Part shown: piece by piece, positions 34,111-39,971 of the stretch
Numbering within the stretch: the stretch's first letter is position 1
Layout of the letters: each line of letters starts with the position of its first letter
Origin: Nitrospira sp.
Lineage (GTDB): Bacteria; Nitrospirota; Nitrospiria; Nitrospirales; Nitrospiraceae
DNA length: 39,971 bases
Direction of reading: 5' to 3'
Assembly (NCBI GenBank): GCA_009594865.1
Contig: VOPT01000047.1
Span: 1 to 39,971 of the forward strand
Notes under the pieces: generated by a model
The model's database searches: none
What the model was told of the DNA's origin: nothing
What the model saw: the letters and a program-made list of their open reading frames with translations, nothing else
Program-made: the position numbers and the translations under genes

Positions 34111-34635
34111 TTAAAGGCGCTCGTAGGTTCGTTGTGCGAAGAGGAGTTGGGGATAGACTCCTGAATCTGCGCAGAAACTCCCGTCCGCTTTTCCATCTCG
34201 CTTGGGTCCCGGGAGTTCAACATGACTATGTTCTCCAGTCTCATTAAATGTGAATTGAACATACCCGTATCTAGGAGAGTCGAACCTGGGCCTGTCCTTG
34301 ACATGCACACGATATTCTCCCTTCATTAACAGGGCTCGTGCTGGAGTCGTCTCGTTAAGACCGTCGTAGTTCTTTCCGTACTCGACTTCGTCAATCGATC
34401 GCTCGCCATTGAGAGACCAGGCTGGATCCCATTGATTGTTTCCAATCCTCTGTTGAACGATCAGCTCGGTGACGTTGTGCTTTGTACGCGTCGCCGCCCC
34501 AATATCGAAGAATCGAAAATAAATTGCGCCGTCATATTTTCCCTCTGCTTTGACAATGAAAGCTCGCGAGCATGACGATAGGGCGCCGAGAAAAGTTGCA
34601 ATCGATACAAGGAGGATCACTGCTTTTCTTGCCAT
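34111..34635 (-). CDS. Putative lipoprotein, 174 aa
   Basis: The N-terminus is a lipoprotein signal (AVILLVSIATFLGALSSC) with Cys at the cleavage site. The mature part is beta-rich (YDGAIYFRFFD, VTELIVQQRIG, LMKGEYRVHVKDRP, YGYVQFTFNETGEHSHV). Its base composition is more AT-rich than its neighbours, hinting at a different origin. It is convergent with the glycosidase-like gene and 95 bases downstream of cysA on the same strand. No family is recognised. Confidence 0.65.
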   Translation of the reverse strand: MARKAVILLVSIATFLGALSSCSRAFIVKAEGKYDGAIYFRFFDIGAATRTKHNVTELIVQQRIGNNQWDPAWSLNGERSIDEVEYGKNYDGLNETTPARALLMKGEYRVHVKDRPRFDSPRYGYVQFTFNETGEHSHVELPGPKRDGKADGSFCADSGVYPQLLFAQRTYERL

Positions 34636-34729
34636 GCTGTCCCTTGTGTCTACCGCGCTTGAAGGGTTGAACCTGGTGAGGAGCTTATAGCCTGAATGGG
34701 AGCTCTACTAGCCGAATTAGCTGGAACGT

Positions 34730-35827
34730 TTACGGCGTCAGCGGTACCGTGATGGGGCTGCCGGGTTTGGCCTCGCTTGATGGCCCGGCGCCTTCTTGGG
34801 GCAGGATGCGGAAGTGGGTGACGGCAAACGACACGGCTTGCCCGACGACAAAATTGCAGCGGCGAAACTCTTCTTTGTTCATGCGTGAGCGGAGAATCAG
34901 CCCGTCCGCGGTTTCAATTTCCAACCGGTACGCGACACCAAGAAAGTAAATGTGGCGGAGTTTGGCCTGCTGACGGTAGCGGGTCGCATCTTCGGCCACC
35001 TTGACGTAGTAGGGTCGAAATCCAACCTGCAACTTTTGGCCGTCCGAAAATCCGGGAGCGGGGAATTCCAATGAGCCCACCTGCACCTGATTGCGCCGCA
35101 CGATACCTTCCACGATATTCATCGAGCCGATAAAACGAGCGACGAATTCCGTGGCCGGCTCTTCGTAGACGTCGGCGGGCGTGCCCGCCTGTTCCAGCTT
35201 GCCTTTAGAAAAGACGATGATGCGGCCTGAGACTTCCATCGCTTCTTCCTGGTCGTGAGTCACGAAGAGACTGGTCACATTCAGATCCGTATGCAGACGG
35301 ATGAGCCACTCGCGTAATTCCTGCCGGACCTTCGCATCAACCGCGCCGAACGGTTCATCCATCAACAACACGGAGGGGCGTGGCGCCAGTGCCCGCGCGA
35401 TGGCGACACGCTGCCGTTGTCCGCCGGAGAGCTGGTGGGGGTAGCGGCTACCCAGTCCATCCAGGCTCATCAAGAAAAGAAGTTCCAGCACCCGCTGTTC
35501 GATATCCTGCCGGGTCCACTTTTTGATCTTGAGGCCGAAGGCGATGTTGTCGAAGACCGTCAAGTGTTTGAAGAGCGCGTAATGTTGGAACACGAAGCCG
35601 ATGTTGCGTTCCTGTACGGTGAGGTCGTTGACTCGTTTGCCATCAATGAAGATGTCGCCTGAGGTCGGGACTTCCAAACCGGCAATCAGCCGCAATACCG
35701 TGGTCTTTCCGCTGCCGCTGGGCCCGAGCAAGCCGAGCAGTTCGCCTTCGTTCACCACGAACGAGACATTGCCGACCGCTGTGCCGGAACCGAACTTCTT
35801 GGTGAGCCCACGTACTTCAATCTTCAC
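34730..35827 (-). CDS. cysA: Sulfate ABC transporter ATP-binding protein
   Basis: CysA powers sulfate/thiosulfate uptake by ATP hydrolysis at the cytoplasmic face of CysT-CysW. Walker A GPSGSGKTT lies at 35-43. The signature LSGGQRQRVAIARAL, Walker B VLLMDEPFGAVD and H-loop FVTHDQEEAM are all intact. The C-terminal part (from about 235) is a TOBE-like domain. Length (365 aa) is normal. It begins four bases after the cysW stop, so translation is coupled. It is the last gene of the rrf2-cysP-cysT-cysW-cysA operon. Confidence 0.94.
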   Translation of the reverse strand: MKIEVRGLTKKFGSGTAVGNVSFVVNEGELLGLLGPSGSGKTTVLRLIAGLEVPTSGDIFIDGKRVNDLTVQERNIGFVFQHYALFKHLTVFDNIAFGLKIKKWTRQDIEQRVLELLFLMSLDGLGSRYPHQLSGGQRQRVAIARALAPRPSVLLMDEPFGAVDAKVRQELREWLIRLHTDLNVTSLFVTHDQEEAMEVSGRIIVFSKGKLEQAGTPADVYEEPATEFVARFIGSMNIVEGIVRRNQVQVGSLEFPAPGFSDGQKLQVGFRPYYVKVAEDATRYRQQAKLRHIYFLGVAYRLEIETADGLILRSRMNKEEFRRCNFVVGQAVSFAVTHFRILPQEGAGPSSEAKPGSPITVPLTP

Positions 35828-35831
35828 TGGG

Positions 35832-36641
35832 TTACTGCGCTCCCGCTTCCGCGACGGTCGTTTCAGCCCGGGCCTTGGCGATTTCCAGCACGGTGAGGAT
35901 CGCGAAGGAGACGGCGAGCAGAGTCAAGGCCACGGCATTGGCCGCCACGTAATTAAAATCGACATAACTTTGATAGATATGCAGGGTCGCGGTCTGCGTC
36001 AGCAACAGGATATTGCCGGACACGACTAGGACCGCGCCGAATTCGCCGATCGCCCGCGCGACGGTGAGGGTGGCACCATAGACCAGTCCCCAGCGCAAGG
36101 CAGGGAGGGTAACTTTCACAAAGACCTGCCACTCGTTAGCGCCTAGTGTTCGGGCCGCCTCTTCTTCTTCGGTTCCCAGTGTCTGAAGCAGCGGCGTGAG
36201 TTCTCGCACCATGAAGGGAAACGTGACGAACAGGGTCGCAAGAATCATGGCGGGCAGCGCGAAGAGCACCTTGATATGAGCTTGGCCGAACCACGCGCCC
36301 AGCATGGTGTCCGGGCCGAAGAGCAGGATCAGCATGAATCCGGCGATCACGGGCGACACGGCGAAAGGCAAATCGATCACCCCGCTGATCAGGCTGCGGC
36401 CCCAGAACTGTTGGCGGGCCAACACCAGCGCCGTCAGCGTGCCGAAGATCAGGTTGAGCACGAGGACGATCAGCGTGATTTCTGCGGTGAGGGTAAACCC
36501 GTGCAGCGCTTCCGGCCTCGTGATCTCCGTCCAGAAGGCCGTCAGCCCCTCACTGAAACTCTGATTCGCCATGTAGAGGATCGGGCCCACCAGGAGGACC
36601 AAAAAATAGAGCCAGACGATCCCGATCAACAGCCAGCGCAT
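35832..36641 (-). CDS. cysW: Sulfate ABC transporter permease CysW
   Basis: A 269-aa inner-membrane permease with about six hydrophobic segments. It has the EAA loop that docks CysA (EEEAARTLGANEWQVFVKVT, then LPALRWGLVYG). The sequences FPFMVRELTPLLQTLG and ARAIGEFGAVLVVSGNI are typical of the CysW/CysT pair. It lies 47 bases after cysT and four bases before cysA. CysW rather than CysT is chosen from gene order and the shorter length. Confidence 0.92.
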   Translation of the reverse strand: MRWLLIGIVWLYFLVLLVGPILYMANQSFSEGLTAFWTEITRPEALHGFTLTAEITLIVLVLNLIFGTLTALVLARQQFWGRSLISGVIDLPFAVSPVIAGFMLILLFGPDTMLGAWFGQAHIKVLFALPAMILATLFVTFPFMVRELTPLLQTLGTEEEEAARTLGANEWQVFVKVTLPALRWGLVYGATLTVARAIGEFGAVLVVSGNILLLTQTATLHIYQSYVDFNYVAANAVALTLLAVSFAILTVLEIAKARAETTVAEAGAQ

Positions 36642-36688
36642 GCCCGCACTCCCATTACACGTAACACAATCTCACACCCGGTCGATCT

Positions 36689-37570
36689 TCAATGTGCAGC
36701 CGTGGGCACTGCCGAATCATGGCCTGGTTGTTCATGCCGGTTCGACCAGCGAAACAGTTTGGGTAACCGTTCGCCGGGACGCCGGGTCAGCCGTTCCAAC
36801 AGCAGCAGCACCACGAACGAAATGAGGAGAATCAACACCGAGACGGAGGTCGCCGCCTGGGGGTTGTAGCTCTCGATTTCTCCATAGACGTATACCGACG
36901 CCACCTGCGTCTTCATCGGGATATTGCCCGCCACGATGACGATGGAGCCGAATTCGCCCAGCGCTCGCACGAAGGTGAGGAACACGCCGGTCAGCAGTCC
37001 GGGCAGAACCGACGGGACGGTCACTTTCCAGAATGTGGTCCAGGGACTCGCTCCGAGCGTGAATGCCGCTTCTTCCTGATCGCGCTCCAGTCCCATCAGC
37101 ACCGGCTGGAGTGAGCGAATCGTAAACGGCATGGTGACAAACAGCATGGCCAAAATGATGCCTGGCTGGTTGTACAGCACTGTCAGGCCACCTTGTTGGA
37201 GCCAGGTGCCGAGGACGCTCGTCGGGCCATAGATCGCGGCAATCATCAATCCGGCGACCAGGGTCGGGATAGCGAAGGGCAGATCGACCAACGCATTCAA
37301 GAGCCAGCGGCCGGGAAATTCATAACGCACGAGCACGAGCGCCGAGAGGGTGCCGAAGACCGCATTGATGGCGGTGGCAATCGCGGACGTCTCAATGGTC
37401 AACCACAGTGCGGCCGCCGCTTGAGGGGCTGATAAATCCTGAATGAAACGGTCCCATCCCGACGCGATGGATTGTTGCGTGAGGGTGGCCAGCGGAAGAA
37501 AGATCAGCAGCAGGACGTACCCCACCGCAGCGGACCGCAGCGCCAGGCCCAAGAGCATGTGTGATGTCAT
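36689..37570 (-). CDS. cysT: Sulfate ABC transporter permease CysT
   Basis: A 293-aa inner-membrane permease with six predicted hydrophobic segments. The EAA-like loop reads EEAAFTLGASPWTTFWKVTV. MPFTIRSLQPVLMGLERDQE and RALGEFGSIVIVAGNIPMKT are conserved in CysT. The C-terminus is extended by about 30 polar, basic residues (RRPGERLPKLFRWSNRHEQP) after the last membrane segment. ATG 37570 or 37558 may be the start. It follows the sulfate-binding protein gene by 87 bases. Confidence 0.92.
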   Translation of the reverse strand: MTSHMLLGLALRSAAVGYVLLLIFLPLATLTQQSIASGWDRFIQDLSAPQAAAALWLTIETSAIATAINAVFGTLSALVLVRYEFPGRWLLNALVDLPFAIPTLVAGLMIAAIYGPTSVLGTWLQQGGLTVLYNQPGIILAMLFVTMPFTIRSLQPVLMGLERDQEEAAFTLGASPWTTFWKVTVPSVLPGLLTGVFLTFVRALGEFGSIVIVAGNIPMKTQVASVYVYGEIESYNPQAATSVSVLILLISFVVLLLLERLTRRPGERLPKLFRWSNRHEQPGHDSAVPTAAH

Positions 37571-37657
37571 GCGTCTTTTCCCTGTTCTTGGTTACGTCCG
37601 CCTCTGTTTGGCATGCGACCATTCCCACCGCTGGCTGGCGTGTTCAGCATCCTGCGA

Positions 37658-38722
37658 CTATTTTTTTGAGACGTCTTCGACAATCTTCGTCCACACACCC
37701 TGTGCGCCGAACAGTTTGTTGCTCACGGATTCCCATCCACCAAGCTCCGCAATGGTGAACAGGCGGGCCGGTTGGGGCATGGAGGCAACTGATGCAGGAG
37801 CTGCTGCGCCGCGATCCAATGGTCGAAATCCCAGTTCGATAAACGCGGCCTGCGCCTCTGGGCCATGGAGAAACGCGACGAATGCTTCGGCGAGATCCCT
37901 GACCTTATGCCGATCGGCATACGTATCAACCACGGCTGCCGGGTTTTCGATCCAGACCGTTTCCGCCGGCACGATGAGTTCGTAGGGACGTCCGCTCTTC
38001 ACACGCGGCAATAATTCGTTTTCATAGGTCACGATCACATCGCCCACGCCGCGTTCGAAGGTCGTCACCGATTCCCGGCCGCTTTTATCCATGACCTTTA
38101 CGTTGCGCTGAATACGCGTGAGCAGGTCGATCGCCTGCGTCGCTGCTGCCTCTGGAGCTACCGGCTTTCCCGCCCGTTGTTCGGCCAGTTTCAGTCCTGC
38201 GCCATAAATCGCGATCACATCCCACATGGCGCCGCCGGAGGTTTTGGGATTGGGGTACAAGACTTCGATGCCAGGCCGCGCTGCATCTTCCCAGCCCTTC
38301 ACCCCTTTGGGATTGCCTTTCCGAACGCCGAGCGCCACGACCGAGGCGGAGATCATGCCGCCGTGCGGGGCTTTTCGCCAGTCATGCGTAATCAGGCCGG
38401 CTTTGGTGATTTGATCGACATCGCCTTCCAGCGAGAGCACGGCGACATCCGCATCAAATCCCCCGATGATGGCGCGCGCCTGGGCGCCGGAGGCTCCATA
38501 GGAGCTGCGCACGCGGACATCCTGCCCCGTTTTCTGTTTCCAATACCGTTGGAAGGCGGGAATGATGTGTCGCTCGTAGGCTTCCTTCGGCACGCTATAG
38601 GCGGCCAGAATCAAATCACGGGTCTCGGCGGCGTGGCCCGGTGTGGCCGGGAACGTGAACAGACTCCAGGCTGCGATGACGGTGAGCGTCAGTGTCGTGA
38701 TCGTACGGCCGATGGTGCGCAT
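37658..38722 (-). CDS. Sulfate/thiosulfate-binding protein
   Basis: A 354-aa periplasmic solute-binding protein delivering sulfate to CysT-CysW. The ATG at 38722-38720 shares its first base with the last base of the rrf2 stop codon (TGATG) and has GGAAGGA five bases upstream. A signal peptide covers about residues 1-30. Ligand-binding-type stretches are VRSSYGASGAQARAIIGG, DADVAVLSLEGDVDQI, YPNPKTSGGA and DVIVTYENELL, as in Sbp/CysP. The protein has an extra tail (about 40 residues after FRPLDRG) compared with classic Sbp. Sbp or CysP cannot be told apart from sequence alone. Confidence 0.92.
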   Translation of the reverse strand: MRTIGRTITTLTLTVIAAWSLFTFPATPGHAAETRDLILAAYSVPKEAYERHIIPAFQRYWKQKTGQDVRVRSSYGASGAQARAIIGGFDADVAVLSLEGDVDQITKAGLITHDWRKAPHGGMISASVVALGVRKGNPKGVKGWEDAARPGIEVLYPNPKTSGGAMWDVIAIYGAGLKLAEQRAGKPVAPEAAATQAIDLLTRIQRNVKVMDKSGRESVTTFERGVGDVIVTYENELLPRVKSGRPYELIVPAETVWIENPAAVVDTYADRHKVRDLAEAFVAFLHGPEAQAAFIELGFRPLDRGAAAPASVASMPQPARLFTIAELGGWESVSNKLFGAQGVWTKIVEDVSKK

Positions 38723-39162
38723 CAAGATCCTTCCGCCAGTTTGGTATGGGCAAATCGACTCAAGGTGTAATGGTCGAGAATGTTGGCAATGGCATCGCGC
38801 ACTTCCCCCATGGCCTGCTGTAACGGGCAGGAGGGTTTGGCGGCGTAGGGACAGTCTGAGCATTTTTGATAGGCGGTTTTGCTGACACAGCTGATCGGCG
38901 CCAGTGGTCCGTCCAGGATACGGATGACCTGCCCGAGCGTGATGTCTTCCGGCGATTTGATCAGCGAATACCCGCCGCGAATGCCGCGCCGACTCGCCAG
39001 CAGCCCGGCGCGTTTGAGCGCGAGCAGAATCTGTTCGAGGAATTCCACGGGGATGTTCTGCCGTTCGGCAATCTCATGACGCTGGAGCACGCGTCCCCCG
39101 TAGGTCTCGCAGAGCTCGAGCAGTGCCCGGAGCCCGTATTCACTCTTTTTAGAAAACTTCAT
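38722..39162 (-). CDS. Rrf2-family transcriptional regulator with four-Cys motif
   Basis: A 146-aa winged-helix regulator of the Rrf2 family (relatives: IscR, NsrR, CymR). The N-terminus MKFSKKSEYGLRALLELCE and the wing LASRRGIRGGYSLIKSPEDI are typical. The C-terminal part carries C92, C101, C104 and C112. The IscR ligands are spaced C-x5-C-x5-C, so this pattern differs. It may hold an Fe-S cluster or sense thiols. It overlaps the sulfate-binding gene by one base and is probably the local sulfur-status regulator, repressing or activating the transport operon and itself. Confidence 0.88.
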   Translation of the reverse strand: MKFSKKSEYGLRALLELCETYGGRVLQRHEIAERQNIPVEFLEQILLALKRAGLLASRRGIRGGYSLIKSPEDITLGQVIRILDGPLAPISCVSKTAYQKCSDCPYAAKPSCPLQQAMGEVRDAIANILDHYTLSRFAHTKLAEGS

Positions 39163-39499
39163 AGTCGAGGCAGTTGTCTAGTGAGTTGCTCAAGATTTGA
39201 CAGAATAAACCTTGGGATGTCGTGATTCAAGCGCCTTGTGGCGAAGGGACAGGCCGAGTGAACAGCAGTTGGTCGTCCCAGCACAAAGCGAGTTGAGCGA
39301 TCCAAGAGTAGATTGATGAATCTTTTGCGGCACCGGATCGAAGCCCGGCTTACAGCGACCGACCTATTGAACCAGGATCTCGCCGAGGTGGAGTGCGCGG
39401 AGTTGACGTGGAATCGGACTACCCAGAATTGCACGGACATCTCAGTGAGGAGAGAACGGCTTTCTTCATCAGTCCCAACGACGCAGCTCAGCCGCCGCT
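39163..39499. other. 337-base region between the rrf2 gene and the IS3-type element
   Basis: Besides the proposed rrf2 promoter at 39182-39230, I find no convincing gene. Frames on both strands cross the region but have no ribosome binding sites or recognisable products. The part from about 39300 to 39499 may be flank of an older insertion. Confidence 0.4.
39182..39230 (-). promoter_or_regulatory. Candidate promoter and operator of the rrf2-cys operon
   Basis: On the minus strand TTGAAT (39230-39225) and TTATTC (39208-39203) are 16 bases apart. Just downstream, near the expected start of transcription, lies the short dyad TGAG-CAA-CTCA (39192-39182), a reasonable Rrf2 binding site. The -10 match is poor, so this remains tentative. 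Confidence 0.35.
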
Positions 39500-39916
39500 T
39501 GACCTTCCCCCGATTTCACAGACACCTCCAGAAGGAGGAGAATGATGCAATCGGAGGACAGGATGAGCACGAAGACACGACAGTCGTATCCGGAGGCGTT
39601 GAAAGAAGAAGCGGTGCGCTTGGGCCGAGAGTCCGGCCACCCGGTCGCCCAGGTGGCACGGGATCTGGGCATTGCCGACCATCTGCGCTACCGGTGGCGG
39701 GCGGAGCAGCAGGCGGCAGAGGGGCGTGGGCAGACCCGGCACTCCCTCCGAGCCGAGCAGGCGGAACTGGTGCGGCGGCGACGTGAACATGCCGTGTTGA
39801 CGCAGGAGCGGGATTTTTTACGACGTGCGGCGGCGTTCTTCGCGAAGGAGTCGCGATGAGATACCGGGTGATCCAGGAGCACGACCGTCGCTATCCGATC
39901 CGCCTGATGTGCCGGG
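39500..39916 (+). mobile_element. IS3-family element, left part only
   Basis: The left end is placed at TGACCTTCCCCCG (39500), which has the TGA...CCCC look of IS3-family ends. OrfA follows complete, and orfB begins in the usual overlapping arrangement (ATGA at 39856-39859). The element is cut at 39916 by the start of another element. The exact left end is a guess, as the right end is not in the window. Confidence 0.6.
39545..39859 (+). CDS. IS3-family transposase OrfA
   Basis: The product of about 104 aa is the DNA-binding OrfA of an IS3-type transposase. It has an N-terminal helix-turn-helix (YPEALKEEAVRLGRESGHPV and AQVARDLGIADHLRYRWRAE). The C-terminal helix forms a leucine-zipper-like coiled coil (AELVRRRREHAVLTQERDFL, then RRAAAFFAKESR). 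Strong AAGGAGGAG precedes two adjacent ATG codons (39542, 39545). OrfB normally joins it by -1 frameshifting to make the active transposase; here that cannot work because orfB is broken. Confidence 0.85.
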   Translation: MQSEDRMSTKTRQSYPEALKEEAVRLGRESGHPVAQVARDLGIADHLRYRWRAEQQAAEGRGQTRHSLRAEQAELVRRRREHAVLTQERDFLRRAAAFFAKESR

Positions 39917-39936
39917 TGTCAGCGGTCATTCAATAA
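39856..39936 (+). pseudogene. IS3-family transposase OrfB, truncated after about 20 residues
   Basis: The reading frame begins as a typical OrfB (MRYRVIQEHDRRYPIRLMCR), overlapping the orfA stop. The family sequence breaks off at about 39916, and the frame then stops at 39934-39936 inside unrelated sequence. None of the DDE domain is present. The break coincides with TGTCAG, the putative end of another element. Confidence 0.75.
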
Positions 39937-39971
39937 TCCCCAGATGTGGTCATTGAATTCTCCCCACCCTC
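39917..39971 (+). mobile_element. Left end of an IS21-type element, cut by the window edge
   Basis: The sequence begins with TGT and contains two 19-base direct repeats 24 bases apart (39924-39942, GGTCATTCAATAATCCCCA; 39948-39966, GGTCATTGAATTCTCCCCA), 15 of 19 bases alike. IS21-family elements start with TGT and carry multiple terminal repeats of this kind for transposase binding. No coding part is visible, so the family name is tentative. Confidence 0.55.

Noticed and set aside
39313..39786. 157-codon plus-strand frame before and over IS3 orfA
   Set aside because: Its second half reads orfA in a wrong frame and becomes Gly/Pro/Arg-rich; no ribosome binding site.
1..39971. CRISPR array, tRNA or rRNA genes
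   Set aside because: No regularly spaced repeat array and no tRNA- or rRNA-like sequence was recognised by eye on either strand.

Overview
The window looks like a chromosomal segment of a GC-rich (about 60 %), double-membraned bacterium. The best fit is the genus Nitrospira or a close relative in Nitrospirota. The case rests on an LptD outer-membrane protein, two tandem DUF507 genes, a Tim44-like protein, and diverged palindromic repeats of a type I associate with Nitrospira chromosomes. The genus is an inference: no rRNA or other taxonomic marker is present. Both edges lie in insertion sequences. On the left is the 3' part of an IS5-family transposase. On the right is an IS3-type element whose orfB is cut by what looks like the end of an IS21-type element.

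Layout. 0.9-2.8 kb: a tiny minus-strand ORF, an exported Tim44-like protein, a palindromic repeat and a 103-aa hypothetical. 2.9-6.2 kb: molybdenum cofactor genes moaC-moaD-moaE-moaA behind a clear sigma-70 promoter, followed by a NiCoT/UreH-like metal transporter. 6.4-14.7 kb: a beta-lactamase-fold cyclic-nucleotide phosphodiesterase-like protein, accD, folC, lptD, an exported hypothetical, trxA and recN, all on the plus strand. 14.7-23.1 kb: a minus-strand signalling block of four genes. In order of transcription these are a 1398-aa multidomain protein, a GAF histidine kinase, a sigma-54-type response regulator and an HD-domain response regulator. 23.4-27.0 kb, minus strand: an exported protein resembling copper type II monooxygenases, a SnoaL-like exported protein, a PP2C phosphatase and a YprB-type nuclease. 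27.2-34.1 kb, plus strand: a cyclophilin-like protein, two DUF507 proteins, a TPR lipoprotein, bcp, a small membrane protein, an exported unknown, a repeat cluster, fabI, a YD-repeat protein and a glycoside-hydrolase-like protein. 34.1-39.2 kb, minus strand: a lipoprotein and a sulfate ABC transporter operon led by an Rrf2-family regulator.

The most unusual object is the 1398-aa protein at 18863-23059. It joins a receiver domain, a PAS domain, a histidine-kinase-like core without its phospho-acceptor His, two PilZ-like domains, a LuxD-like alpha/beta-hydrolase domain whose nucleophile and His positions look replaced, and a class I SAM methyltransferase. It is followed by a complete kinase/sigma-54-regulator pair. 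This suggests one pathway joining phosphotransfer, c-di-GMP and an acyl- or methyl-modifying output. The architecture is read from the sequence; the pathway is inferred.

Other points of interest are a MoaD whose C-terminal Gly-Gly is followed by two extra residues, an Rrf2 regulator sharing one base with the sulfate-binding protein gene, and three repeat or palindromic elements.
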